From the NCBI GenBank assembly GCA_030141585.1, contig JAQIFP010000006.1:114270-178269 (forward strand): a stretch of 64,000 nt of DNA. Direction: 5' to 3'. Of this stretch, positions 36,884-49,594 are shown piece after piece (within the stretch, counting starts at the first letter, position 1; each line of letters begins with the position of its first letter). The stretch is from Ophryocystis elektroscirrha (Eukaryota; Apicomplexa; Conoidasida; Neogregarinorida; Ophryocystidae). Under the pieces are notes generated by a model. It did not search any database and had not been told where the DNA came from. It worked only from the letters and a program-made list of their open reading frames with translations. The translations under genes and the position numbers were made by a program.

Positions 36884-38803
36884 TATATATAACAATTGAT
36901 ATATTAACGTGGAATTAATTGAATTAATTTAACATAATAAAATATAGTATAATATTTACCAAAGGTAATATATTTGTAATAGACAAACTTTTATTGTCAA
37001 AAGTTGGAATAGATATTTGAAATAAGCATTCATATCGGGAAGTCACAGAAAAGTACATAGAGTTGAGATGATGTTTTCGATTTTCACTGTTTAATAGCTC
37101 AAATACATCAAAGTCTACATGAAATAAAAAGTAATAATTCTCGCGCAATGATAATTACTTGAAAATGGTCCTTTATATTTGTATATTACAAAAAAATGAA
37201 TTGGATAATAAGAACTAGTGGCATATAATTTTTGACAAGTAACTTTATTGGTATTTAAAGCAAGATTATATGTAGCGTCATATAATTTTAATAAGATTTT
37301 AATATCTTTATTTAGAAGATTATCTGTTTTGAAGTTAGCCGTTATTGAGTAAACATTTTGAGTAAGCTGTGCATAGGATATATTTTCTTTTTGGGATAGT
37401 AAATGTTTAGTGTATAAATGGAACAACTGGTAATTAACTTTAGCTTGAATATCAATTTGGGTTGAGGAGGAGTCTAAGATGCTTGGTATATTATTGACTC
37501 CATTATATTATTATTACTCTATTTGTCTAATCTTAAATAAAAATTGTATTTTAAAAATTTATATAATTAATATATGGTCATACATAACTCTGCTAATCAA
37601 TAAATATTGGCAGATATCTTCACATATACAGATTAGTATGTAGGGGTTATACAGCTTTAGTGAAATATTTATACTGTAGTCAGAAATTATTTTAACTGAT
37701 ACTATATATATTTATATATATATATATATATATATATGTTTACATGTATATATACATATAATGATGTCATGTTGTATGTATATTATAAAATTATATAATT
37801 TTATATATGTACACATAGTCAAAATAAATATATGTAGTATTGAACTATTATAAACATTATAATACTACTGAAAATTGTTGACTAGAAACTGAAATTTAAA
37901 TGTTAATATTAATAATTTGATTTAAAACATACTAGACGGATGAAGATGTTTACGTTTTAAGTTGAAAGCATTAAAATGTGCTTTTTGGAGAGAGAAATCG
38001 TTAGGGGACAGTTCCTAATAATTTAGATATTATGTTTGAACATTATGGCTTAAAACTAATATTGATTCAGCTAGAAAATATTCTGTACATCTATAGTTAA
38101 ATCAAATATACTTTATGGAATACAATTGCTATATATACAACATTATGCATCAATGATATCTAATAATTTCAAACAATTCTTTATACTAGACAGTAAGTAT
38201 TTATATATATATATATAAATATTTGCATTTATACAGTGAGTATATATATACAGTAAGTATATATATATATATATATACAGTAAGTATATATATATATATA
38301 TATATATATACAGTAAGAATTATTTATATATACAGTAAGAATTATTTATATTTATGAATAGATTTAGCTAGCGTCAATACTAATTCATAGAAAGAAAGAG
38401 AAAAAAAAGCAAGAAAAAAAAACTATGTAGATACTTTGAAGTAATACATTCATGTGAATGCTATTTGCCAGCAAAAAACAATACCTTATATCAGATAACA
38501 TGCAAATGACTATTGAACACATTCTAATAGCTTACGTTTGTGAGAACAAAAAATTTAGACTGATTAATTATCCTGCCACAACGGGGGCATGCTATTTATA
38601 AATGAAAATTGTTTGAAATATTACCTTTATCTGCAGTCTTTTCATGTTCAGCTTCAAGGCTAAGTATATATCACTTTCATAGATACTTTACCGGTATTTG
38701 GAATTTTTAGGAGGTTTAATCTCTATTTGAGTTTCCTTGACATAGGGATAGATATATGTAAGATTTTCATAACAACCGGCTCGCATGTTCTCATTCACAG
38801 ATG
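34475..38803 (-). CDS. Inositol polyphosphate kinase (IP6K/IPMK family) with long N-terminal extension; start unresolved
   Basis: Kinase of the inositol phosphate/pyrophosphate pathway. The catalytic part spans about 36.55-34.48 kb. It carries a VGGHNNDW opening, the family signature CVMDIKMGTRLYGDDAT (the PxxxDxKxG motif in degenerate form), GGAHLN, FALYGSSILLQFD (the SSLL motif) and LIDFAHIT (the metal-binding IDFA motif) in a last exon ending at TAA 34475. Introns of 33 (34572-34604), 31 (34792-34822) and 44 nt (near 37120-37164) connect exons in phase. Upstream, phase-matched exons near 38803-38692, 38659 and 38587-38513 add a basic region and a zinc-knuckle-like ACPRCGRIINQSKFFV, joined by introns of 32 and 33 nt to 38014-37933. 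Whether this extension belongs to the same gene is inferred from phase only. No start ATG was fixed. Confidence 0.7.
38190..38345. repeat. Minisatellite of ACAGTAAGTATATAT-type units
   Basis: Five or so imperfect tandem copies of a unit containing CAGTAAG followed by (TA)n or an AATTATTTATATAT variant. It lies between two exons of the inositol kinase gene (or just upstream of its body). Confidence 0.7.
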
Positions 38804-39226
38804 CTACAATTCAAAAACTTGATTTGAGCAAAATCATTTCTATTTTTTGTAGAATATCAAAATAATTGTGTTTAAACTGCTGCGCTCAAATAAAATTGTC
38901 AGTAGAGTTTTGAGGTATTCCTAATCAGATTTTTTATTATATTTCAATGTTTTCATTTTTTTATAGGAAGCAGTATTTTGCGCCTGATGGGTTCAAAAAT
39001 AAATTATTGCACAAAAGCATGCACAACAATTTATAATTATTGGCTTATTCATTTTTTAAAATCAACAGATTCACGTATAAAACCTGTATTGATTCAATTA
39101 AAATTTTTAATAATTTATTTAACCTGCACCAAACATACTTATAACCTTTAAAAAAGGCCGTTTTTTAAAATTTGTAATATTTTGAAAATAAAATAAATAA
39201 AAGTGCTTACCTGATATATATTGTAA

Positions 39227-42200
39227 ATGAGTGAAAATGATTTACAAAGCAGTTTAGATGGAAATATAAGTTTAAATATAGAGCAAACAAATGTTCTTCG
39301 TGCTAAGCTGGGCTTAAAACCATTGAACGCTTTGGAATCACAAAAAGACACTGAAATAGTTATAGAACCAGTTACAAAGCGTAAAACAAAGACTGCAGAG
39401 TTGCGTAGACGTATAGATGACACTAAAGCGTCACTTTTGCGTAAAGAAATTATTGAAAGTTCGTCTTTATTGAACGAATCAGACATTAATTTATCGAATG
39501 TTGAATGGGTAGAAAGAATGCGTAAAACGCAAAAGATAGATTCTAAAGTAAACTTGGAGGATGAAGATACAGAGGAACTCGATTTTGAAAAAGAAGTTAC
39601 TACTGTTGATAAAAGTACTCGAATTGTCCACAAGTTGCACGATCTTGATCTTAAAGGAGGAGACTCCCTATATTTGACTCTAAAAGACACATCTATAATA
39701 GACGAAACGGGAGATTTGAGGGAAAGTACTTGTGACTTACTCGAAAATACGGACATAACAGCTAAAGAGAAAAGGGAGAAGTATTTAAAAGAAAAAAGAG
39801 CTATGATGATGGGAGAAAGCTTAACAGAGGCATTAGAGGATACCATGATAGATTTTGTAAATGAAAATCCCATGGCACCCAAAACTAAAGAAATTCTTCC
39901 ACATTACGATGAATGGGCTGCGGAGCTTGGTCTCAAAAAAAAAACAGAAGATTCTAAGGGTTTTACCGTAGGTGACCTTGAAAAATTTGAAGGAAATCTT
40001 CCCACAAATTTTCCTGAACCGGTCAATTTGTTATCTAATCAAGGAATACAGCGGGATTATCTCACTCCCGAAGAGTCTCAAAAAGTTCTTAAAACAACTT
40101 TCAAACGGAAAAAAGTTACTAACAGTGTCAGAAAGAAACCCAAAGTTGAGGAGGAAGATGATAAATCACTCGACGCCACCCAAATGCCTCTTTCCTCTAC
40201 AGCCATAGAAAAAAAAAAGTAATGACATTTTAATCATTAATTATTTAAACGACATATATAAATAATATGTGTATATTACTTATAACTAAAAATATTGTAC
40301 AGTACATAAAGTTTTATACGTATAGTTCCCATAGACCAAATGCTGTATATATAAAGCATTTAGGCGACTATAAATAGCTTAGAATTATAGTTTTGGTACT
40401 TTTTTTTTTGTTTTTCGAGTTTTAATGTATTAGTAATTTATTGTATTTAGAAACCAATCATCTATGACTCTTGCTGATGAACCTTCTTACGTCCAAGACC
40501 TTATAAATGAAGACGATGATGACCTTTTGTATAAACAACTAGCTAGTCGCAGAAAAACAGCTGCTATGGAATCCGTGGATACTTTGACTGCTATTCAAAA
40601 GTTTGAAGAAGCAGAGGCTCTTATGGCTTCAGGAGTCCAGTCTGTTGTTGGTTCTGTAAATATTAATCCTACAGAACTTTGCACTCATTCTACATCTAAA
40701 ATTGAATTATCTGGAACTTCAGAATTTTGTAGAGCGGTTCCAACTCCCTTAGAGTTATTGGAGGAGCTTCAAGCTAAGCAGTCTCAGTTCACCACAGTTA
40801 AAAGAGGTTTAAGTCAAAAAAATGAAAGTATAGTTGAAAAACCTTTGGGAGTTGTTTTAACAGAGAATCCAGAATTAGATACAGTAAGTTTTAAACTATT
40901 ATATATGTTTAATTTGTTCTTAAATAAATTTTAATTCAATTATTTGTTATAAAATAAATTAAAATTAAATAAATTGTAATTGAGTATTCTTTTATTAAAT
41001 ATATCAAAATTAAATATATTTATATTAACTGTATTGATATTGAATAAATTTTTATTAAATAAATTAATATTAAATAAATTATTATTAAATAAATAATAAA
41101 AAATAAATTAATATTAAATAAATTAATAAAAAATAAGTTAATATTAAATAAATTAATAAAAAATAAGTTAATATTAAATAAATTATTATTTAACAAATTA
41201 GTATCAAATTAATTTATATTCAATAAATTGATATTGAATAATTTAATATTAAATAAATTAATATTAAATAAATTAATAAAAAATAAGTTAATATTAAATA
41301 AATTAATATTAAATAAATTAATATTGAATAATTTAATATTAAATAAATTAATATTAAATAAATTAATAAAAAATAAGTTAATATTAAATAAATTAATATT
41401 AAATAAATTAATAAAAAATAAGTTAATATTAAATAAATTAATATTAAATCAATTTATATTAAATAAATTAATATTAAATAAATTAATAAAAAATAAGTTA
41501 ATATTAAATAAATTATTATTAAATAAATAATAAAAAATAAATTAATATTAAATAAATTAATAAAAAATAAGTTAATATTAAATAAATTAATATTAAATCA
41601 ATTTATATTAAATAAATTAATATTAAATAAATTAATAAAAAATAAGTTAATATTAAATAAANNNNNNNNNNNNNNNNNNNNNNNNNNNNNNNNNNNNNNN
41701 NNNNNNNNNNNNNNNNNNNNNNNNNNNNNNNNNNNNNNNNNNNNNNNNNNNNNNNNNNNNNTTATTATTAAATAAATAATAAAAAATAAATTAATATTAA
41801 ATAAATTAATAAAAAATAAGTTAATATTAAATAAATTATTATCAAATTAATTTATATTAAATAAATAAATATTTAATAAATTAATATTTAATAAATTTTT
41901 AGTCAAATAAATTGTTATTAATTAAATTTCTATTAAATAAATTTCTATTTAATGAATGTTCAAATGTCATATCGTTAAATGAATACATAGATATTTACCT
42001 TTAAATCAACTTAATTTTACTAAATTAATAATTAAGTTATAGAAGTTGACTATTAAGTGTTTATTAATCAAATTATATTTCAGGATCTCTACAAAAATGA
42101 GCTAGAACTGGAAGATAAGAAGTTTGTTAAGGAAGTCATAAATGAACAAGTTATGGATTTGGGATGTGCATCAGCTTTAAAACTTCTCAAAGAAAGAAAT

Positions 42201-42530
42201 GAGCTTAAACCTATTAGTTTTTCAAAAAAGAGACATAGTGCTGATAATAAACCATTTGAGGACACATCAAGTGACATTAGGCTCGAATATAGAGACGATT
42301 ATGGAAGATTAATGACTCCAAAAGAAGCATTTAGATATATATCATGGGTATTTCACGGAAAAGGACCTGGCAGGAATAAACGGGAAAAAATATTACGTAA
42401 ATTAGAAATGGAGCGGAAAGCGCATGCTATTGCTGATAATGTTAATAGACTGCCGACATTGCGTGCACTTCAAAAACAGCAAAAAACCGGTTCAGCTTAC
42501 TTAGTCTTATCCTCCACAAATAATTCTTGA
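39227..42530 (+). CDS. SART1: U4/U6.U5 tri-snRNP protein SART1/Snu66
   Basis: Tri-snRNP component required for spliceosome activation. Three exons in phase (39227-40218, 40451-40883, 42084-42530), about 623 aa. The N-terminus (NIEQTNVLRAKLGLKPL) is the characteristic short motif of the family. WVERMRK is followed by a Lys/Glu-rich coiled coil, and HKLHDLDLKGGDSLYLTLKD is conserved in SART1. Exon 2 has the SYVQDLINEDDDDLLYKQL and PTPLELLEELQAKQ regions. The C-terminal exon ends with LEYRDDYGRLMTPKEAFRYI, SWVFHGKGPGRNKREKIL and AYLVLSSTN, the best conserved block. Intron 2 (40884-42083) is 1200 nt in this assembly, packed with an AT minisatellite and interrupted by 100 N. The divergent neighbour's start is unresolved, so the promoter lies somewhere in 38.8-39.2 kb. 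Confidence 0.9.
40985..41900. repeat. AT-only minisatellite in SART1 intron 2
   Basis: Dozens of imperfect units built from TTAATATTAAATAAA and TTAATAAAAAATAAG, arranged in a higher-order mosaic (unit about 15 or 30 bp). It is almost pure A/T. One strand is open for 100 codons as an Ile-Leu-Asn-Lys repeat, which is a by-product of the unit and not a gene. Confidence 0.9.
41662..41761. other. Scaffold gap of 100 N
   Basis: Exactly 100 N inside the minisatellite. The true array length is therefore unknown. Confidence 0.95.
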
Positions 42531-42718
42531 ATATTTTGTAAGGTTTTATGTCTAGCTCCACTGAAAATATAAAAAATTGATACATTGCTGTATATTGCAC
42601 AGGAAAATGTGCTTTATATTTGTGCAAATATAACAATTTAGCATAAATTAGAGGTTTAATAACTAGAAAAAGTTTTCTATGTTCGAGTGAAACCTTTACT
42701 AAGAAATACTAAAAACTT

Positions 42719-43032
42719 TCAAGCAATATAATGTCTCGAATCGTAGATTTCAAATCTATTTTTTCTTTGACTATGGTAAATTGAATATTTTTTTTTTCTT
42801 TTCCATTGTATTCTTGAAGATATCTTTCGAGCTCTAAAGTTCCTCCTCCAATACCAAAGTAAAATCTTTTATTTGCCAAGAAACACTACAATAGTTGATA
42901 AAAACAAACCTTACTAAGTAAAGATAAATTTATAAATATACCTCAATCCATATATACACTCAGTTCAACTATGTGCATTAATGGCTTTGTATGCGTGTAT
43001 ACAACAAGTTCAATATATACACATGGTGTCTA

Positions 43033-43088
<56 letters not shown>

Positions 43089-44376
43089 GTGTATATAATT
43101 AAATGCTTCAATTATGCATACAATACTCTGTTATATATTCATATATATACTAGAACGTTTTTTAATACATAATATTAACAAAATTATGATTGCTATGTAT
43201 TCACCGTTATTCTATTTATATTATTTATATGTGTAATAATTGGAATATATATTCACTTAAACTATTTTCAGCGCTATATATAAACAATTTATTAGTAATG
43301 TATAAATTTATTTCTTGCATATATAATTATAATATATAGTAACAATTTATTTTGGATAAACTGTATTTTCTATAATATCATCATATAGATTCATATAGAT
43401 TTATTATATATATATATATATATATATATTATAAACTAACGTACGAACCTTAGTGTTACAGTTTGCGCTGGCAGTAATTATATTCAGAAAAGCTGAATAT
43501 GTTGATGGGTTATATATACACTCGGAAGAAATAATCAAGCCGCAATTCAAATCTGGAACATATTCGTTTAAATTTTCAGATAAATCATCCCAACTCCCGT
43601 AGAGTAATACACACTTTTTTTTTAATATTTCTATGAATATTAATAAAAAAAAAAAAAATTACTTTGTGCTTTTTTTTCCTCATATGTTTGCAGCAATGTA
43701 TGGTAAATATTGGGTAGAGTAACATTAAGCAAGACGGATTTATTAAAATCTTGAAATATTATTCTTTTTTTCTTTTTTTTTAAACGTTGGAGCAAACAAA
43801 GTATTCCGGGTAAAGCATGTCCACAGCCTATTAGCTGAGATGTGCTAAAAAGGGATCAAACATTACCTAGCTCTAAAATGTCATTTTTAAGAAAATCATT
43901 TTCTGAGAATTTTATAGTATATGTTTATATATACCAGACAAGTAATGACAGAGGTCTAAAGAACTCTCCCATAGAGAGCTTCCTCCTTCATATTGCCCCG
44001 AAACTAACTGAAAAACAGAATATAATATTAGCTATCAATTTCAAACGACTTAGACATACTTAGTATTATACATATATATATACATAAATTGCTAATTCGC
44101 CTAATATGTATGTAGACTACGCAGTTTTTTTTTTTTTATCAATTCAATAAATATTTCAACTTTTTATTTTTATAAAAAAAACCTATTACCAGTTCATCAT
44201 TGTTTTGCTTTTTGCATTTTAACGTGAAGTCCAGAATCTGATGAGTTTTTCAGTAAATAAGAATTAGAAAGAAACAATACCTTGACGTCTTGAAATTCAG
44301 CTTTATCTGCAACACAACTTATACTATCTAATATTTCGCTTTGAGATAAACACCCGCGGCTCTGTACCTGCAACAT
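42719..44376 (-). CDS. METTL18: METTL18/HPM1-type protein histidine methyltransferase
   Basis: SAM-dependent methyltransferase of the family that modifies a histidine of ribosomal protein uL3. Minus-strand exons in order give SILDSI-type N-terminus (ATG 44376), YEGGSSLWESSLDLCHYLS (the conserved xGGxxLWExxxDL motif), then ILELGCGHALPGIL (SAM-binding motif I, spliced across a 39-nt intron near 43850), IIFQDFNKSVLLNVTLPNI (motif II and following), a DLNCGLIISSECIYN segment (motif with the catalytic-domain D-L-I-L-SE-I-YN pattern) and a C-terminal FYFGIGGGTLELERYL, as in METTL18. Intron 43903-43934 is 32 nt. The TAG stop is at 42719-42721. The start codon lies only 2 bp from the divergent start of the diacylglycerol kinase gene, so one 5' end may be mis-placed. 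Confidence 0.75.
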
Positions 44377-44378
44377 GA
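44377..44378. promoter_or_regulatory. 2-bp gap between divergent start codons
   Basis: The minus-strand ATG (44376-44374) and plus-strand ATG (44379-44381) are separated by GA only. If both starts are real, each gene's promoter must lie inside the other's coding region or first intron. Confidence 0.4.
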
Positions 44379-47262
44379 ATGAGCCTATTTTTTTTTAGTT
44401 TAGATAAGCAAGTTTTTTATTTTTTTTTTTTAGCACTCTTTTTACTTTTTTTGTATGTTTGGGGCTCGTGGAAATTAAGAGTTTCAAGATACAACGATCT
44501 ATGGACAGTTACAAAATCTGTTCATTATTGGAGTAGTTTTCAAACATCCAAACAGCCTCAATATTGCAGTTCTTGCAGACAGTTAATTTGCGGTTTTTGG
44601 ATATTTCGCAACAAGGGCTGGCAATGCATTATTTGTGGAAGAGCCACACATATGCGCTGTTTAAGCGGTATTTCATAGTTGCGTGCATTTAATTCTATAT
44701 ATATGTAAATAAATGTCAATTCATTTTTGTATAGTATTCTATTAAGGTTCACATATAAGTACTCATATACATGTTCAAACATATATATATAGGTGTGTGT
44801 ACATGTACGTGAATATATATGTGTATAACCATATAATAACGTTAAATTTTTTAAAATATTATATACATGTATTTTTTTTATGTGTATATATTTGTATATT
44901 TATATATGTTTATATGTATATATGTCTATATGTGTGTATATATGTATATATGTATATATGTATGTATATATATATGTATATATGTATATATGTATATATG
45001 TATATATGTATATATGTATATATGTATATATGTATATATGTATATATGTATATATGTATATATGTATATATGTATATATGTATATATGTATGTATATATA
45101 TATAGAATTAATTTGAGTATTATTTAAACTACTAATGATAATAATACTAATAATAAAACTAATAGTTATACTAATAATAATACTAATAATAATACTAATA
45201 AAATTGATTAATAATAACAAAATTGTATATATTTTTATATATCTTGAAGTTGCGATAAGTAATATCGAGCAAATAATTGATATTATTGAATGGAAAAAAG
45301 CATAATATTATTGTTTATTCAGCATGCGACAAATTTGACTGTAAATGTCCAAGTCAAAACGAAAGATTTCGGCATCAACTTGTACAAGGGAATCTTCCTA
45401 GCGATTCTGTGTGTTGCATCTGTGGCATTGTATGTTCATCCCCATTTGGTTTACATGGTCTTGGCTGTTTGTGGTGCGGCCGCACAACTGATGAAGCTTG
45501 TTCTCAATATTTGCCAGAATTCTGTGATTTAGGGAAACTTTCCCGTTTAATACTTCCACCCAGTTTAGTAAGGCTTAATTTAAGTATTCAAGAGTCTCCT
45601 TTTAAATCCGTCACAAATTTTATACAATCTTTACCTACCAATTCTAAACAAGTAAAAGTTATAGTTAAAAAAAACCATTAGATTGATCTCCTTGCGGATT
45701 TTTCTAATACAGCTCAAAAGTAAAAAAAAAAAAAAAAAGAAAAAAACTTTTAGATATATGAAATCAATACAATTACATTTGAAAGAAGGATTAACTCAAG
45801 TGCAAGAAGCAATGGCTGCAGGACTATTTGAAGGTCTAAAGGAAGTTGCTGCAGAACTTTATCAACTAAACTTGCTATTCAGAAAAAAGTTAAGGAGGCG
45901 TCTTTGGAAAGAATTTCAAAATAGAAGTTATTATAATTTGGATTATCAAGAAACACCTGAAAGATATCGATCATATTCCCATGTTACTAAAAAAGAAAAA
46001 AAAAACCTTCTTGAGAGAAGATTGTCTGATTCCAATCTGTGCAAGTTAAAATTTAGAAAACCCTTATATGAAGTAGCACATTCCGGTACTCATAAGCTAT
46101 AACAAATAAAAAATTAATTTATGCAGTATTAAATTGCAGCCATATTTATTTACAGTCTATATTATGCTAATTTAATATGTATTGTACATTTTATAAAAAA
46201 TAATGGTATGCCGGGTGCAAATAATCTTATTTAAATATATAATTATAAATAAATAGGATTATTTACTTTTACAGAAAATAGTAAAATAATTACAATTAAA
46301 TTGTATATCAAAATATATAGTTAACATATGTATATATATATGTTAAAAGCAAGCTTTAAAATATTTTTTGAAATATTCATTTTGAATAAATATATTTAAT
46401 TCAGATATTTCACAAACTAAGCAAGTTGCTGCGAAAAATAAGCCCATCATATCAAATAATTTTAAAGTATTATTTCCGGAGCGTGAAGTATGTTCCAATC
46501 GATGTTCCTCTGAAAATCCAGAGGACTCAACAAGGTTCTTGAACCACAAACTAAAAAAACCCAAAAAAAAAGAAGACATAAAATTTACCACATTTGAGAG
46601 ACAGTACATTAAATCTTTTGCTTCAACATCTTTAGCGGTAACGGACAACGCTTATTATTCGGACGTAAGTGACCCATGCAAGTTCCAAGATGTGCAATTC
46701 CAAAATTCTTTAAGTGATAGTCACAAAAGCTTTGAAAAATGTGTGCGTAAAAAAACTAACTGTGAGACGCGTTACCGCTACCGTCAGCACCGTTTACAGT
46801 GTTTGGAACAAAAAAGACTTCAAACATTAGCAGCAGAACTTGTGAAAAAAAACCGTTATTTGGAAAAAATCAACACTCTCGCTCGATTGATGCCAGTCAA
46901 AGCGGATGTTTGGCAAATCAAAGTAGAGCCTCTTTACTTTAAGCAAGAATTTGTACAAAACACCGTACCTGTTTTAGTCTTTGTCAATTTATTGAGTGGT
47001 GGAGGCGCAGGCCAGAACTTACTCAAAGAGTTATATAAACTTTTAAATCCTGCACAAGTAAAAAACCTATAAAACTTTATACTTTACATATAATAATATT
47101 TATATGTATAAACTTCTTTATATAATACTTTTAATAAAAACATATCTCCTATACTGTATTATAAACATTACTATAATACTACATATATATGTATGTGTCA
47201 TATATATGCGCATCCATGTATACGTATATATATGCATATATATATATATATTAACTATAGTG

Positions 47263-47305
<43 letters not shown>

Positions 47306-48217
47306 TATATATAATTGTATATATTTATAAATATATGTACTTATATACGTATATAAGCATATATGTATTTATTTGAAACATATACTGTATAATGTGTGTA
47401 TAGTCATTTATATAGTGCAAGTTATTTGAACGCAGGTTATAACGCTGGAAACAGAAACAAGCCCACAGCGTGCGCTACAACAATTCAAAGCATTGGCAGC
47501 TATAAAGAGGCTAAAAGTTTTGGTATGTGGAGGTGATGGTTCAGCAGGCTGGATAATTAACGAAATGCAAAGAGTTTATGGTGATTATAACGTTCCTCTT
47601 GGACTTCTTCCTCTCGTAAGAGTATTTCACTATAAAAACTAATTGTTATTATATATATATCAAACATATATATATGGCTGCAAACATATACAGTTTTAAA
47701 TAGTTTCAAATATATACGCAAACATAAATATATCATATCTTGGGACGTAAAAAGTACCAGTACATTTTGTAATAAATTTATATGAAAATGTTCATATTTT
47801 AGTCGAAATTTGTATCCATAATAAATATTTGATGCATAATAATCTATTTTTTAGCTTCAGAAACATTGTAAGTATAATTTAGGGTACTGGAAACGATTTA
47901 AGTAGAGTATTAGGATGGGGGAGTAATTTTAATGGAAATTTAAAAAAATTTTTGATGGAATATGAATTAGCACAATCCCAGTTATTAGACTTGTGGCAAT
48001 TATCAATAACGCCTCATAATATGTCTGAACCAATATATGATGCTGCATTTTCAAATTATATGGACATTGGTATTGCAGCTAGAATTGCATTGCGGTTTCA
48101 TCATTTACGAAAATCACATCCAGAATTGTTCCAAAGCCAGGTATATACACATATGTCTATATGTCAATATTAAAGTACGTGTCTTACTGTGTTCATAATT
48201 AATGATAAATATAATAA

Positions 48218-48276
<59 letters not shown>

Positions 48277-48912
48277 CAAGATCACCACATATAGAAGCAA
48301 ACAAATTACAAAAACAATAGCTTACTTCTCAGTATTTAAATAAATTTTATAAATATAGTACGCAAATCTTTTCATTTATATTTGTAATAAAGATAAATTA
48401 TTTAAAAATATATATATATATATTTTAAAGAAAATCAAATGTATAGTATATTTATTTTTTATAAGTCAAAAAAGTTATTATCAGCATAACTGTACCTTTT
48501 TTTTTTATAGTTAGGTAATAAATTTTTGTATGGAGAAATGGGATTTCGGGACTGGGTGTCGGAAAAACCACTAAACTTATCTGGAATAAAGATTTACTGT
48601 GACAATAAACTCGTAATTGTTAATGAGCCTAAACTTGAAGGAATTATTGTAATTAACATTCCCTCATTCTCAGGAGGGGTCAACTTATGGCCTGATAACT
48701 ACCGTAGCCGCATGACTTCCAACTTTATGTCTTATCCTAGTATCGCAACCTATGCATCAGTAAGTAATGTATATACATTTTAATGCTTAGGGTGTCAAAA
48801 GTTATTCAATTATATATATTTATGCATAAGTTACATATTGTAGTAGAAAATATTGACATGTACATAATTATAATAATGATAACAGTAATAATAATAAGTA
48901 AAATAATAAAAA

Positions 48913-48964
<52 letters not shown>

Positions 48965-49546
48965 CTCTATAAACTAAACTTATCATACACCGTATACTAA
49001 TATAAATACGTATATACTTAAATTTACTTTTATAAAAATAATAAATGTGGAATTAAAGACTATATAAGCTCTTTAACAGGAAAATATTCAAAGTCAATAT
49101 GACCAAAAACGCATAATAAGAAAACCGTATTTAAGACCCAGATTAATTGATTCAAAGATTAACCATAGTTCCACAAGTCATTATGATTTCTTCAGCACCA
49201 ATTATTCTCAATTTTCCAAAAATAACTCAACTCAGAGTAATATAGGACCACTTTGCAGTAAAGACTCCAGAAATTTTTGGGGAAATCAATCAATTAAAGA
49301 CCAATTAATTGAAGTTGTCGGATTAAGAAGCTTATTTCATTTGGGGCAAGTACAGGTGACAATTTTATTTAGGATTAATATAATTTTAAATATAATTATG
49401 TGTTATTTATGTCTTACCTATTATATATGTAGAATGCATATATAATATATGTAGTATATGTAAAATATAATATAGCTATTTGGTGAATATTCTTATATAT
49501 TCAAATAATTTAATTATATATATATACTTATATATAAATAATTATA

Positions 49547-49594
<48 letters not shown>

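Noticed and set aside
39148..39882. 244-codon Ser/Phe-rich frame opposite SART1 exon 1
   Set aside because: It is antisense to a well-supported exon and mirrors its Lys/Glu-rich codons; no domain.
41228..41530. 100-codon open frame of Ile-Leu-Asn-Lys repeats
   Set aside because: It is the translation of the intronic AT minisatellite inside SART1 intron 2, flanked by good splice sites.
44797..45220. Long Tyr-Met-Ile-Cys open frames on both strands
   Set aside because: They follow from the GTATATAT octamer, which has no stops in several frames; no real amino-acid diversity.
46343..46648. 101-codon minus-strand frame
   Set aside because: Lies antisense to the conserved diacylglycerol kinase exon leading into the catalytic domain.
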